A DNA stretch of 60,355 nt from JBPCQA01 sp050998615 (GTDB lineage: Bacteria > Actinomycetota > Actinomycetes > Propionibacteriales > Nocardioidaceae): the NCBI GenBank assembly GCA_050998615.1, contig JBPCQA010000026.1, forward strand, positions 1 through 60,355, written 5' to 3'. Below are positions 25,983-34,810 of this stretch, piece after piece (position 1 is the stretch's first letter; each line of letters opens with the position of its first letter). A program made the translations under genes and the position numbers. The notes beneath the pieces are model-generated. The model did not search any database. It was not told the DNA's origin and saw nothing but the letters and a program-made list of their open reading frames with translations.

Positions 25983-27755
25983 TCAACCGACCCACATGTC
26001 CCGCCACGTCGGCATGGCCAAGGTGGCGTCGTTGTTCATGCCGTGAATCATCGAGCCGTGTGGCATGGCGTCGCCGCCGTAGCCGGTCACGACCACCGGG
26101 TAGTACTTGGTCTGGATGTACTTGTCCAGGGCGTTCCATGCAGCTGACTGTTGAGCCAGCGGCATGGACTGGATCTTGCTGATCTGCTTGTCCACGCTCG
26201 GCTCCGAGAACGCTGCATAGTTGGACCCAAGACTGCCCTGCTTCGCGATATCCACGGTCTGGAAAACCGGCGGGAACCAGGAGCCACCCGTCGGCCAGTC
26301 GGAACACCAACCGACCGAGCGGACGTTGATCGGCGCCTTCGGATCCGAGAGGACCGTGTAGTAGTTCGCGCTGGTGGTGGCATACGGGACAACAGTGAAG
26401 CCGGCGGCCGTCAACGCGGTCACAATCTGATCCTTGACCGCCACGCTCGTCGATACATCTTTCTCGTACGGGAAAATGATCTTGTAGCCCAATGCGTTGA
26501 CCGACTTCAGCAGCGCCTTGGCCTTGGCCGCATCTGTCGACGCCGGAGTGTGACCCGGCAGCGGGTTATAGGCCGAACGCTTTGGGATGCCCGGCGGCAT
26601 GATGTTGGAGGCTGGGATACGCGTCACGCCCTCGATCGAGCCGCCGCTGTTCCATGCCGACTTGTATGGGTAGGCCCAACCGATCGCTCGGCGCACCGTG
26701 ATGTTCGTGATCTTCCGGTAGTCGGGGTACCACATGTACGTGCAAGGGCTGGTGCCGAGGGTCAGCTGGTTCGGAGCCTGGTTCTGGAAGTTCAAGTAGT
26801 CCGATGACAGCACGTTGTCGTAGCTGACGGTCGTGGCGCCGGCGCCCTGGCTTTTCAGGATGATCGCGTCGGTCTTCGACGAGTCCTGGTTGAAGTTGAA
26901 GACCCACTGGTTCACGTATTGGTGACGACCCGGGTCGGTCTTCGCACTCCAGTAGGGGTTCTTGACCAGCGTCAGGGCCTTCGCCGGCGTGTAGCTGCCC
27001 GGCTTGAACATGTAGGGCCCGCTAGCCAACGGGTGCAGCTTGTAGGTGGCCGGATCACTCGCCTTGCCCGGAGGGATCGGCCCCATTGCCGGGAAGGAGC
27101 CCCAGTAGGGCATATCCGGGAACGGCTTGGCCATCTTGATCGTCAGGTTCTGGCCCTTGATCACCACACCGTTGTAGTTGGTGCCCGACTTGTAGGGGCC
27201 GTTGTACTTGTCGCCGTCAAGGAAGTACTGGTTGCTGTAGTTGGCGCCGGTCGGGAACGTGACACGGTCGAAGGAGCGCTCGATGCCGTACTTGATGTCG
27301 GCCGGAGTGACCAGCGTGCCGTCCTCGAACTTGACACCCTTGCGGATCGTGAACGTCCACGAGGTGAAGTCCTTGTTGTGGGTGCCGAGGTTCGTGGCCA
27401 GGTCCGGGACCAAGACCATGTCGCCGTTCTTATAGATGTACTGAGTCAGCGAACGCGTCACCAGGTTTTCCAGGATCGACGCGGTGTCGACGTAATACGA
27501 TTCGGTAGGGTCGAACGTCTCGGTGCCGCCGTACCTGTCCACATAGACGGTGCCGCCGGTCTTGGCGCCCGGGATCGGAGCAGCGGGTGGCTGGAGGGTC
27601 GGATCTTGACCCGCGCCAGCGCCACCATTTGAGTTTCCAGAAGTGTTCCCAGCACTCGGGGCCCCTGAAGGTGCCCCGGAGTTTGAGCCGCCGCACGCCG
27701 CCAGGGCTAAGAGCCCGACGGTGGAGACGGCAATGATCGGTTTCTTCAACAGCAT
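25983..27755 (-). CDS. Peptide-binding lipoprotein of the ABC transporter (OppA/DppA)
   Basis: Extracellular solute-binding protein family 5, 590 residues. The lipoprotein signal runs MLLKKPIIAVSTVGLLALAAC with the lipobox LAAC at about residue 21, then a Gly/Ser/Asn-rich linker (GNTSGNSNGGAGAG). The family 5 core is seen in VTRSLTQYIYKNGDMVLVPDLAT and WTFTIRKGVKFEDGTLVTPADI. An AAGGGTGG site precedes the start. It lies between the OppC-type and OppB-type permease genes. Ligand (di- or oligopeptide) cannot be told. Confidence 0.93.
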   Translation of the reverse strand: MLLKKPIIAVSTVGLLALAACGGSNSGAPSGAPSAGNTSGNSNGGAGAGQDPTLQPPAAPIPGAKTGGTVYVDRYGGTETFDPTESYYVDTASILENLVTRSLTQYIYKNGDMVLVPDLATNLGTHNKDFTSWTFTIRKGVKFEDGTLVTPADIKYGIERSFDRVTFPTGANYSNQYFLDGDKYNGPYKSGTNYNGVVIKGQNLTIKMAKPFPDMPYWGSFPAMGPIPPGKASDPATYKLHPLASGPYMFKPGSYTPAKALTLVKNPYWSAKTDPGRHQYVNQWVFNFNQDSSKTDAIILKSQGAGATTVSYDNVLSSDYLNFQNQAPNQLTLGTSPCTYMWYPDYRKITNITVRRAIGWAYPYKSAWNSGGSIEGVTRIPASNIMPPGIPKRSAYNPLPGHTPASTDAAKAKALLKSVNALGYKIIFPYEKDVSTSVAVKDQIVTALTAAGFTVVPYATTSANYYTVLSDPKAPINVRSVGWCSDWPTGGSWFPPVFQTVDIAKQGSLGSNYAAFSEPSVDKQISKIQSMPLAQQSAAWNALDKYIQTKYYPVVVTGYGGDAMPHGSMIHGMNNDATLAMPTWRDMWVG

Positions 27756-27805
27756 TGTCTTACCACCCTTTCACGGTTGGTTTGTGCAATCTGCCGACGA
27801 CGTGG

Positions 27806-28813
27806 TCATCGACGAGTTTGAGGGTCGAAGGCGTCTCGGACTGAGTCGCCGAGCAGGTTGAGCGAGAGCACGAGCAGGGCCACGGCGAGCACGGGCGCCC
27901 ACAAGAAGAGTGGGTACTGCTGGGCGAACTGGACCGCTATAGCAATCGTCTGGCCTAGGGACGGCATTCCGGTGATCCCGATGCCGAGATATGAGAGGCC
28001 AGCCTCGGCAGCGACGAACGCCGGCATGCTCAGCGAGATCGAGACCACCAGCGGTGCAATGAGGTTCGGCAACAGCTCCTTGAACAGGATGCGCCGGGTG
28101 GGCACGCCGATCACCTGGGCCGCCTGGATGTATTCGCGCTCGCGCAGCTGGAACACCTGGCCGCGGATCAGCCGGGCCAGCCCCATCCAGCCGAAGAACG
28201 TCAGCACGAACACCAACGCTGCGAACGACGCGTAGGACAGTGCGTTCGGCTGGGCTGCGTAGCGAGTGGTGATGATCGGAGCCAGCGCAAGCGCGCCGAG
28301 CAGGAACGGGAACGACAAGAACGCGTCGATAGTGAATGAAATGACCCGGTCGACCCACCCACGGGCGAAACCGGCGACCAAGCCGAGCACCAAGCCGATC
28401 GCCGTGCTTAGCACTGTTGCCACCACGGAGATCGCAAACGACGTGCGAATGCCGTAGAGCAGCTGGGCGAGGTTGTCGCTTGCCGTGACTGGGTTAATTC
28501 CGAGTGGGTGCGACCAGATGAAGCCGTGGAACGGCGGCCCGATGGCCGGGTAGCCGAGATAGATCAGCGTGCCGCTGTCGCCGTCAGCCGGTGTGACGCC
28601 GAACGCGGCGCTGATCTGGGCGCAGAACACCCCGAGGATCACCAGGAACAGCACGATCGACGCCGAGAACACCGCCATCTTGTCGTGGCGCAACCGCTGG
28701 AACGCGATAGCGGTCGGCGACTTGCCGGTGATCTTGCGCTTTGAGCCCTCGGCTTCCGGTGCGGCGGTAGGATCGTCGCCGCCTACGGTCTCAAGATCCG
28801 CGAACGTCGTCAT
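27806..28813 (-). CDS. Peptide ABC transporter permease (OppC/DppC)
   Basis: 335 residues from the ATG at 28811-28813, chosen because an AAAGG site lies a few bases upstream; the open frame to 29038 is not family-like. A hydrophilic N-terminus (residues 1-45) precedes about six helices; the permease motif is in ARLIRGQVFQLREREYIQAA and LFKELLPNLIAPLVV. First gene of the operon, which is unusual because the binding protein or OppB usually leads. Confidence 0.92.
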   Translation of the reverse strand: MTTFADLETVGGDDPTAAPEAEGSKRKITGKSPTAIAFQRLRHDKMAVFSASIVLFLVILGVFCAQISAAFGVTPADGDSGTLIYLGYPAIGPPFHGFIWSHPLGINPVTASDNLAQLLYGIRTSFAISVVATVLSTAIGLVLGLVAGFARGWVDRVISFTIDAFLSFPFLLGALALAPIITTRYAAQPNALSYASFAALVFVLTFFGWMGLARLIRGQVFQLREREYIQAAQVIGVPTRRILFKELLPNLIAPLVVSISLSMPAFVAAEAGLSYLGIGITGMPSLGQTIAIAVQFAQQYPLFLWAPVLAVALLVLSLNLLGDSVRDAFDPQTRR

Positions 28814-28921
28814 GGTGGCCTTTCGGGGGCGTGATGGCTCTTTCGAAGCCAAGAGGACTGTAAGCCATCGCCGGTTGCCATCCGGGTCACGTAAGGTAAC
28901 GATCTGAGAACACTCTATCTG

Positions 28922-28974
28922 CGCTGTGGCTGAACGACACGCCGTACGGAGGTGGTCAACCTTCAGCCACAGCG
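28922..28974. repeat. Perfect 13-bp inverted repeat between aspS and the opp operon
   Basis: CGCTGTGGCTGAA (28922-28934) and TTCAGCCACAGCG (28962-28974) are exact complements separated by 27 bases. It is 84 bases after the aspS stop and about 110 bases before the first opp gene, so it could terminate aspS or act as an operator. A diverged copy is at 15146-15199. Confidence 0.7.
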
Positions 28975-29057
28975 GGAATGGAGTGGCGCCCACGTCGAGT
29001 CTTGGCGCCAGTCGGGAAGGCGTGGAGGAGTTGCCCAAGGCAGAGTCCGTCGCGGCC

Positions 29058-30821
29058 CTACTCCGGTACGACGTCCACGCCGGCCTCGCGGCGCTGACCA
29101 GGGGTTATGGGGCTCGGGGCACCGGTTAGCGGGTCGCCACCCGACGCGGTCTTGGGGAACGCGATCACGTCGCGGATCGACTCCGCCCCGGCCAGCAACG
29201 CGCACAGCCGGTCGATGCCGAGCGCGATGCCCCCGTGTGGGGGCGGCCCATAGCCAAACGCGTCAAGCAAGAAGCCGAACTGGCTTCGAGCCTCCTCGCG
29301 GCTCAGCCCTATCACGTCGAACACCCGCTGCTGCATCGTCGAGCGGTGGATACGAATCGAGCCGCCACCGATCTCCGACCCGTTCAACACGATGTCGTAG
29401 GCCTTCGACAACGCCTCACCCGGCGCCTCGTCGAAGTGTCCCGCCCACTCGTCGGCGGGTGCCGTGAACGGATGGTGAATCGCGGTCCAGCCGCTGGACC
29501 CGTCCGGCAGCTCCACCGGCTCGAACATCGGGGCATCCACGACCCAGACGAACTGCCACGCATCATGGTCGACCAGCCCACATCGCTCCCCCACCTCCAG
29601 CCGGGTCGCGGCCAGCAGACCCAGCGCGTCGGTGCGCTTACCTGCGGCGAAGAAGACGCAATCGCCAGGGGCAGCGCCGGCATGGGCGGCCAGGCCGGCG
29701 CGCTCCTGCTCGGACAGGTTCTTGGCCACCGGGCCACCAAGCTCGCCGTCCGCACCCACGAGCACGTAGGCAAGGCCCTTGGCGCCCCGCGACCGAGCCC
29801 AGTCCTGCCAGCCGTCGAGCTCGCGTCGTGCCTGCACCGCACCGCCCGGCATCACCACGGCACCGACGTAGAAGTCACCGCCCGAGCCGGGGTCTCGAAA
29901 GATCCGGAACGGGGTGTCGGCGAAGTAGGCGGTGAAGTCGACAAGCTCGCAGCCGAACCGCAGGTCGGGGCGGTCAATGCCGAAGCGGCGCATCGCCTCG
30001 TCGTACGTCATCCGCGGCATCGGCAGCGGCACTTCGTAGCCGAGCAGGTCACGCCATAGCCGGGCGAGCAGCTCCTCGATCAGCGCCTGCACGTCTTGCG
30101 GTGAGCAGAAGCTCATCTCGACGTCCAGCTGGCTGAACTCCGGCTGCCGGTCGGCGCGGAAGTCCTCGTCTCGAAAGCAGCGGGCGATCTGGAAGTAGCG
30201 CTCCAGGCCGGCCACCATCAGCAACTGCTTGAACAGCTGCGGTGATTGTGGAAGCGCGTACCACGAGCCGGGCTGCAGACGCACCGGCACCAGAAAGTCG
30301 CGGGCGCCCTCGGGCGTCGACTTCGTCAGGTACGGCGTCTCGATGTCGAGGAAGTCGTGGGCGGCCATCACCTCGCGAATGATGCGAGTCACGTCGGCGC
30401 GCAGCCGGATGTTGGCGGCCATGTCTGCCCGGCGCAGGTCGAGATAGCGGTATTTGAGCCGCACCTCCTCGTTCACCGGCGTCGTGTGGTGCTCCTCGAC
30501 GGGGAACGGCAGTGGCGCCGATTCGCTCAGCACCTCCACGTCGGAGGCGATCACCTCGACCTCTCCGGAAGGGAGATTCGGGTTCGCGTTGCCTGCCGGT
30601 CGCGCCGCGACCTCACCCACGATGCGCAAGCAGAACTCCGAGCGCAGCGGTCTGGCCGCCTCCTCGTCCCGGACCACCACCTGGGCGATGCCGCTGCCGT
30701 CGCGTAGGTCGATGAACGCCACTCCGCCGTGATCGCGGCGACGTGCCACCCATCCGGCCAGCGTCACTCTGTCGCCGATGTGCTCGCGGCGCAGGCTCCC
30801 GGCGTCATGGGTGCGGATCAC
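29058..30821 (-). CDS. aspS: Aspartyl-tRNA synthetase
   Basis: 587 residues, normal for the bacterial enzyme. N-terminal OB fold (VTLAGWVARRRDHGGVAFIDLRD), class II motif 1, motif 2 (RYFQIARCFRDEDFRADRQPEFSQLDVE, shown here as one conserved block), the GAD insertion domain (about 290-420), and motif 3 (GIALGIDRLCALLAG). Actinobacteria lacking asparaginyl-tRNA synthetase use a nondiscriminating form; whether that applies here cannot be judged from the window. Start overlaps the hisS stop (ATGA). Confidence 0.97.
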   Translation of the reverse strand: MIRTHDAGSLRREHIGDRVTLAGWVARRRDHGGVAFIDLRDGSGIAQVVVRDEEAARPLRSEFCLRIVGEVAARPAGNANPNLPSGEVEVIASDVEVLSESAPLPFPVEEHHTTPVNEEVRLKYRYLDLRRADMAANIRLRADVTRIIREVMAAHDFLDIETPYLTKSTPEGARDFLVPVRLQPGSWYALPQSPQLFKQLLMVAGLERYFQIARCFRDEDFRADRQPEFSQLDVEMSFCSPQDVQALIEELLARLWRDLLGYEVPLPMPRMTYDEAMRRFGIDRPDLRFGCELVDFTAYFADTPFRIFRDPGSGGDFYVGAVVMPGGAVQARRELDGWQDWARSRGAKGLAYVLVGADGELGGPVAKNLSEQERAGLAAHAGAAPGDCVFFAAGKRTDALGLLAATRLEVGERCGLVDHDAWQFVWVVDAPMFEPVELPDGSSGWTAIHHPFTAPADEWAGHFDEAPGEALSKAYDIVLNGSEIGGGSIRIHRSTMQQRVFDVIGLSREEARSQFGFLLDAFGYGPPPHGGIALGIDRLCALLAGAESIRDVIAFPKTASGGDPLTGAPSPITPGQRREAGVDVVPE

Positions 30822-32203
30822 GAGATGGGCTCCTTGGGCTGTCCTTGAGCACTGTGCGTGTTGGTTGCCGCGGCGATGACCTGCGGACGGAGGTCTTCGA
30901 TCGGCGGCGCCCAGCTCCCGGCGTCGGCGTCAACCTGCTCGCCGCTGCGAATGTCCTTCACCTGATCTGTCTTGCCATCGGTGGCCGGGAACCACACGAA
31001 CGGGATGCCGCGGCGTTCGGCGTACCGGATCTGCTTGCCATACTTCTGCGGGCTGGCGGCGACCTCCGTCGCTATCCCCCGCGCCCTGAGCCGATCGGCG
31101 ACGGCGTCCGATTCACTTCGGGACGTCTCGTCGGGCAGCGCGACGAGCACGGCTGAGGGCACCGGCCGGCTGCTCGTGAGCAGGCCACGCTGGAACAGCG
31201 GCACCAGCGAGCGGGAGATGCCGAACGAGATGCCGACACCGGGGTACGTCGTCGAGCCGTCGGTGGCGAGCGCGTCGTATCTGCCTCCCCCGCCGACCGA
31301 GCCGAGCGTCTCGAAGCCGGCCATGAAGATCTCGAACACTGTGCCCGTGTAGTAGTCCAGTCCGCGGGCGATGCGCAGGTTGACCTGCACACTAAACGTC
31401 TCGCTGTGCAGACCGGCGCAGCCGTCGATCACCGCAGCCAACTCCGCAAGGCCGGTGTCGAGAAGCTCGTGCCGCACTCCCAGCCGTCGCACGTCGTCGA
31501 CGAAGGAAGCGTCGGGTGTGCGGATCGCGGCGAGCCGCAAGCCGAGCTGCGCCTGCTCGTGGGACAGCCCGGCGTCGGCGACGAGTTTGGCGGCGACCCG
31601 CTCCGGCGACAGCTTGTCGAGCTTGTCGACGACCCGGATCGCCACAGCCGGCTCGGTCACCCCGAGACCGCGGTAGAAGCCCTCAATCAGCTTGCGGTTG
31701 TTGGCGTGCAGGCCCAGCGGCGGCAGCGGCAACCCGGCCAGCGCCTCGGCCATCACCCGGGCCACCTCAACGTCGAAGTGGAACGGCAGGTCGTCCTTGC
31801 CGACCAGATCCACGTCGGCCTGGGTGAATTCCCGATACCGCCCCTCCTGCGGCCGTTCGCCGCGCCACGCCTTCTGGATCTGGTAGCGGCGGAACGGGAA
31901 CTCGAGCTTGCCGGCGTTTTCCAGCACGTAGCGGGCAAATGGCACGGTGAGGTCGTAGTGCATCGCCAGCCCGGTGTCGGCTGGATCATCTGCGTCGGCC
32001 TGCAGCCGACGAAGAACGTAAATCTCCTTGTCGATCTCCCCGCCCTTGGCCAGCCGGTCCAGCGGCTCGACGACCCGAGTCTCGATGTTGGCGAAGCCGT
32101 GCAACTCGAACACCCGGCTAAACTGCTCGATCACCACCCGCTCGGCGTTGCGCTGGGCAGGCAGCAGCTCAGGGAAGCCGCTGAGCGGCGAAGGTCTGCT
32201 CAC
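30818..32203 (-). CDS. hisS: Histidyl-tRNA synthetase
   Basis: 461 residues. Class II core: motif 1 region, motif 2 (FRRYQIQKAWRGERPQEGRYREF), the two histidine motifs (ARGLDYYTGTVFE), motif 3 (GVGISFGISRSLVPLF) and the C-terminal anticodon-binding domain. A 30-residue tail ends in TNTHSAQGQPKEPIS. Separated by one base from the metallo-hydrolase gene, overlapping aspS at its end. Confidence 0.96.
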   Translation of the reverse strand: MSRPSPLSGFPELLPAQRNAERVVIEQFSRVFELHGFANIETRVVEPLDRLAKGGEIDKEIYVLRRLQADADDPADTGLAMHYDLTVPFARYVLENAGKLEFPFRRYQIQKAWRGERPQEGRYREFTQADVDLVGKDDLPFHFDVEVARVMAEALAGLPLPPLGLHANNRKLIEGFYRGLGVTEPAVAIRVVDKLDKLSPERVAAKLVADAGLSHEQAQLGLRLAAIRTPDASFVDDVRRLGVRHELLDTGLAELAAVIDGCAGLHSETFSVQVNLRIARGLDYYTGTVFEIFMAGFETLGSVGGGGRYDALATDGSTTYPGVGISFGISRSLVPLFQRGLLTSSRPVPSAVLVALPDETSRSESDAVADRLRARGIATEVAASPQKYGKQIRYAERRGIPFVWFPATDGKTDQVKDIRSGEQVDADAGSWAPPIEDLRPQVIAAATNTHSAQGQPKEPIS

Positions 32204-32204
32204 C

Positions 32205-32903
32205 TCAGCTGCTTTCGGACGTGCGGGTGGCGAGATCGAGCAGGTAGGGGTTGGTGGCGCGTTCTCGGCCGATCGTGGTTTGCGGTCCGTGTCCAGGGAG
32301 TACGACGATCCGATCGTCCAGCGGCAAAACCTTGTCGGTCAGGCTCCGCAGCATCGTCTGATGGTCGCCCCCGGGCAGATCGGTCCGCCCGATCGAGCCG
32401 GCGAACAGCAGGTCGCCGGCGAACATCAGCTCGGGCACCTCCTCAGGGCCGTCGTACGGCGACCGGAAGGTCACCGAGCCAGCGGTATGCCCCGGGGTGT
32501 GGTCGACGCCAAACTGCAGGCCGCCCAACGTGAGGCGGTCGCCGTCACCCAGCTCGGTCACCTCATCGGGCTCGGCGAACTCGAAGGTGCCGCCAAGCAG
32601 CATCGCCGCGGACTCCGGCGAAATGCCGGCCATCGGATCGGTCAGCAGGTGGCGGTCCTGCGGGTGAATGTAGGCAACCGCGTCATAGGCACCGGCGACC
32701 GGCGACACAGACCACATGTGGTCGATGTGACCATGGGTGAGCAGCACCGCGGCCGGGCGCAGCTTGTGTTCCCGGACTACGTCTGCCACCCCCTGCGCGG
32801 CATCTTGGCCTGGGTCGATCACGACGCACTCCTCGCCGTCCGACGCGGCCACGACGTAGCAGTTCGTCTGCCACGCCCCGGCAGGGAATGCAGCGATCAG
32901 CAT
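32205..32903 (-). CDS. MBL-fold metallo-hydrolase (glyoxalase II-like)
   Basis: 232 residues with the zinc motif LLTHGHIDHMW (HxHxDH), a second ligand in VDHTPGHTAGSV, Asp in MFAGDLLFAGSIGRTDLPGG and the last His in VLPGHGPQT. This places it in the hydroxyacylglutathione hydrolase-like group; Actinobacteria use mycothiol rather than glutathione, so the natural substrate is open. Conserved neighbour of hisS. Confidence 0.9.
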   Translation of the reverse strand: MLIAAFPAGAWQTNCYVVAASDGEECVVIDPGQDAAQGVADVVREHKLRPAAVLLTHGHIDHMWSVSPVAGAYDAVAYIHPQDRHLLTDPMAGISPESAAMLLGGTFEFAEPDEVTELGDGDRLTLGGLQFGVDHTPGHTAGSVTFRSPYDGPEEVPELMFAGDLLFAGSIGRTDLPGGDHQTMLRSLTDKVLPLDDRIVVLPGHGPQTTIGRERATNPYLLDLATRTSESS

Positions 32904-32987
32904 GGTTTGGCTAGACCCTCTCAGAATCGCCGGACGGGTCGCAGCCTACCCGGGCATTCGGTGACGCCTCGACGCCGACCGCGAATA

Positions 32988-33037
32988 GCGGGAAACCTGC
33001 TGTTCCGAGGCGCTTGCAGCAACAGATCTCCCGCTAT
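32988..33037. repeat. Palindromic element ATAGCGGGA ... TCCCGCTAT
   Basis: ATAGCGGGA at 32988 and TCCCGCTAT ending at 33037 are exact complements, with partial inner pairing of CTGTT and AACAG. The right half (cagatctcccgctat, 33023-33037, with upstream cttgcagc) recurs inverted at 37256-37282 as atagcgggagatctg ... gctgcaag. It lies between the metallo-hydrolase gene and the divergent gene at 33196; the rest of this 290-base gap holds a tandem repeat and no gene. Confidence 0.55.
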
Positions 33038-33112
33038 GGCGGGGAAAGCCTGGCGGCAATCGGTGGGTGGCGGTCGACAACGGCGGAAGAACTCCTAAAC
33101 TGGGCCACCATG

Positions 33113-33148
33113 TCGGGTCCCCGTGTCGGGTCCCCGTGTTGAGTCCCC
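33113..33148. repeat. Short tandem repeat, 12-base unit, about three copies
   Basis: The unit CGTGTCGGGTCC is present twice exactly and a third time with changes (CGTGTTGAGTCC), ending about 50 bases before the start at 33196. Likely slippage; a regulatory effect is possible but nothing more can be said. Confidence 0.6.
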
Positions 33149-33195
33149 GTGTTGGACGACCAATCCCAACGCCAACGCGCGTCGCGGAGGTATGC

Positions 33196-33507
33196 GTGGT
33201 TTCGAACAGACAGCGTCGCCGTCAGCTGGCGCACGCCAAGTGGGAGCGGCAACGCGCCCGCCGGGCGGCACAGTCCAAACGCCGGCGTGCGGTCAGCGTC
33301 GTGGGAGGTGCCGTGGTCGGGCTTGCCGTGGTGGCGGTGCTGGGCTGGCTGGGCTTCCAGATCGTGCAGGCGGCCAACTCCAGCAACCCCACACCAGTGG
33401 TGCCGAGCACCGGTCCAATTCCCAGCCTCATCCCCAATCCCAACGGCCCGAGCAACCCGCTGGAGACGATCCGCACGTCATATCCCGCAACCAAGGGCAC
33501 GCCATGA
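33196..33507 (+). CDS. Membrane-anchored remnant of a cyclophilin-type peptidyl-prolyl isomerase (domain absent)
   Basis: 103 residues: a very basic N-terminus (SNRQRRRQLAHAKWERQRA), one membrane helix (VVGGAVVGLAVVAVLGWLGF), then a Pro/Asn/Ser-rich stretch. The first two parts match the anchor of the secreted cyclophilin that sits next to relA and hisS in many Actinobacteria, but the protein stops before any isomerase domain. Start is the GTG five bases after GGAGG. The stop overlaps the next gene (ATGA). It may be a decayed gene that keeps translation of the DUF349 gene coupled, or a small membrane protein in its own right. Confidence 0.65.
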   Translation: MVSNRQRRRQLAHAKWERQRARRAAQSKRRRAVSVVGGAVVGLAVVAVLGWLGFQIVQAANSSNPTPVVPSTGPIPSLIPNPNGPSNPLETIRTSYPATKGTP

Positions 33508-34745
33508 CCAATCAGAGCTCGTCCGACTACGGTTGGGTGGACGACGACGGCACCGTCTACGTCAAGACGACCGACGGCGAACGACCTGTGGGTCAGTGGC
33601 CGCAGGGTGATCCCGCGGCTGCCTTGGCGTTTTACGGCCGGCGATTCGACGGGCTCGTCATTGAGGTCGGCCTGCTGGAGCAGCGGATCAAGGCAGGTGC
33701 CCTGTCTCCCGAAGACGCCACGTCGAGAGTGACGAAGTTGCGGGAGAGTATCAGCGAAGCTCAGGCGGTTGGCGATCTCGCCGGTCTCGCCGGTCGGCTT
33801 GACGGTTTTGGGCCGCTCATCGAGCAGCGCCGCGATGCTCGCCGAGCCGAACGCGCCGCAAGAAGCGAAGAGTCCAAGCAGGCCAAGGCAAGGATTGTCC
33901 AGGAGGCGGAGCGGCTCGCGACCGGGGAAGACTGGCGCAACGGGGCGGACCGGCTGCGTGACCTCCTCGGGCGTTGGAAGGTGCTGCCCAAAAGCGACAA
34001 GACCAACGACGAGGAGCTGTGGCGGCGATTTTCGTCGGCTCGTTCGACGTACACGCGCCGACGTCGACAGCACTTCGCCGAGCTCGACGAGGGGCGCGAC
34101 AAGGCTCGGGTCACCAAGGAGAAGCTGGCTGCCGAAGCTGATGAGCTGTCCACGTCGACGGACTGGTCGGGCACCTCGCGCACCTACCGCGACCTGATGG
34201 CGCGCTGGAAGGCCGCCGGACCTGCGTCAAAGGAAGCGGACGAGGCGCTGTGGAAGCGCTTTCGTGCGGCGCAAGACGTGTTTTTCGGGGCTCGTGACTC
34301 GGTGAACGCGGAGCTCGACAAGGAGTACGCCGCCAACGCCAACACCAAACGCCGACTGCTAAGCGAGGCAGAAGCGCTGTTGCCCACCTCCAACCCGAGA
34401 GCCGCGCAGGAGGCATTTCGCGACCTTGCCGAGCGCTGGGACGCGACAGGCAAAGTTCCGCGCAGTGACGTGAAAGAGCTCGAGAATCGCTTCAAGAAGG
34501 TCGAGCAGGCGGTTCGTGGTGCCGAAGACGACAGCTGGCGTCGGAGCAATCCCGAGGCTCATGCTCGCGCATCGGCAACGATCTCCCAGCTAGAGGCGTC
34601 GATCGCGGCGCTACGCGCGGAGCATGACGAGGCGGAGCAGTCCGGAAACGAGCGCAAGGCAAGGAAGGCCAGCGAAGCCATCGAGGCTCGACAGTCCTGG
34701 CTCGACGGCGCCCGAAACGCCCTCACCGACTTCACCGCCGACTGA
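33504..34745 (+). CDS. DUF349 domain-containing protein
   Basis: 413 residues, highly charged and helical, predicted coiled coil over most of its length. Repeats of the DUF349 unit are visible as W-rich helices: DRLRDLLGRWKVLPKSD, TYRDLMARWKAAGPAS, AFRDLAERWDATGKVP, each followed by a [E/D]xLWxRF-like motif. Known across Actinobacteria next to relA; function unknown. ATG overlaps the preceding stop. The frame is open back to 33123, but that part reads a different frame of the upstream gene. Confidence 0.9.
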   Translation: MTNQSSSDYGWVDDDGTVYVKTTDGERPVGQWPQGDPAAALAFYGRRFDGLVIEVGLLEQRIKAGALSPEDATSRVTKLRESISEAQAVGDLAGLAGRLDGFGPLIEQRRDARRAERAARSEESKQAKARIVQEAERLATGEDWRNGADRLRDLLGRWKVLPKSDKTNDEELWRRFSSARSTYTRRRRQHFAELDEGRDKARVTKEKLAAEADELSTSTDWSGTSRTYRDLMARWKAAGPASKEADEALWKRFRAAQDVFFGARDSVNAELDKEYAANANTKRRLLSEAEALLPTSNPRAAQEAFRDLAERWDATGKVPRSDVKELENRFKKVEQAVRGAEDDSWRRSNPEAHARASATISQLEASIAALRAEHDEAEQSGNERKARKASEAIEARQSWLDGARNALTDFTAD

Positions 34746-34753
34746 CCCACTTC

Positions 34754-34791
34754 TCCGACTCTCCGCGGGCGATATGCCCCGAAGAGTCGGA
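34754..34791. terminator. Bidirectional terminator between converging DUF349 gene and relA
   Basis: TCCGACTCT (34754-34762) pairs exactly with AGAGTCGGA (34783-34791), and GGGC/GCCC inside the loop extends the fold. It sits in the 65-base gap between two converging genes. Confidence 0.75.
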
Positions 34792-34810
34792 CAACTCGGC
34801 GCTTTGAGTG

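Noticed and set aside
20556..29008. GAGTCTTGGCGCC shared by 20556 and 28995 regions
   Set aside because: One copy is inside coding sequence (the gene ending at 20506) and flanks are unlike; judged coincidence.
33123..33503. In-frame upstream extension of the DUF349 gene
   Set aside because: Low-complexity sequence that is the shifted reading of the anchor-only gene, which has its own GGAGG site; DUF349 proteins start at the chosen ATG.
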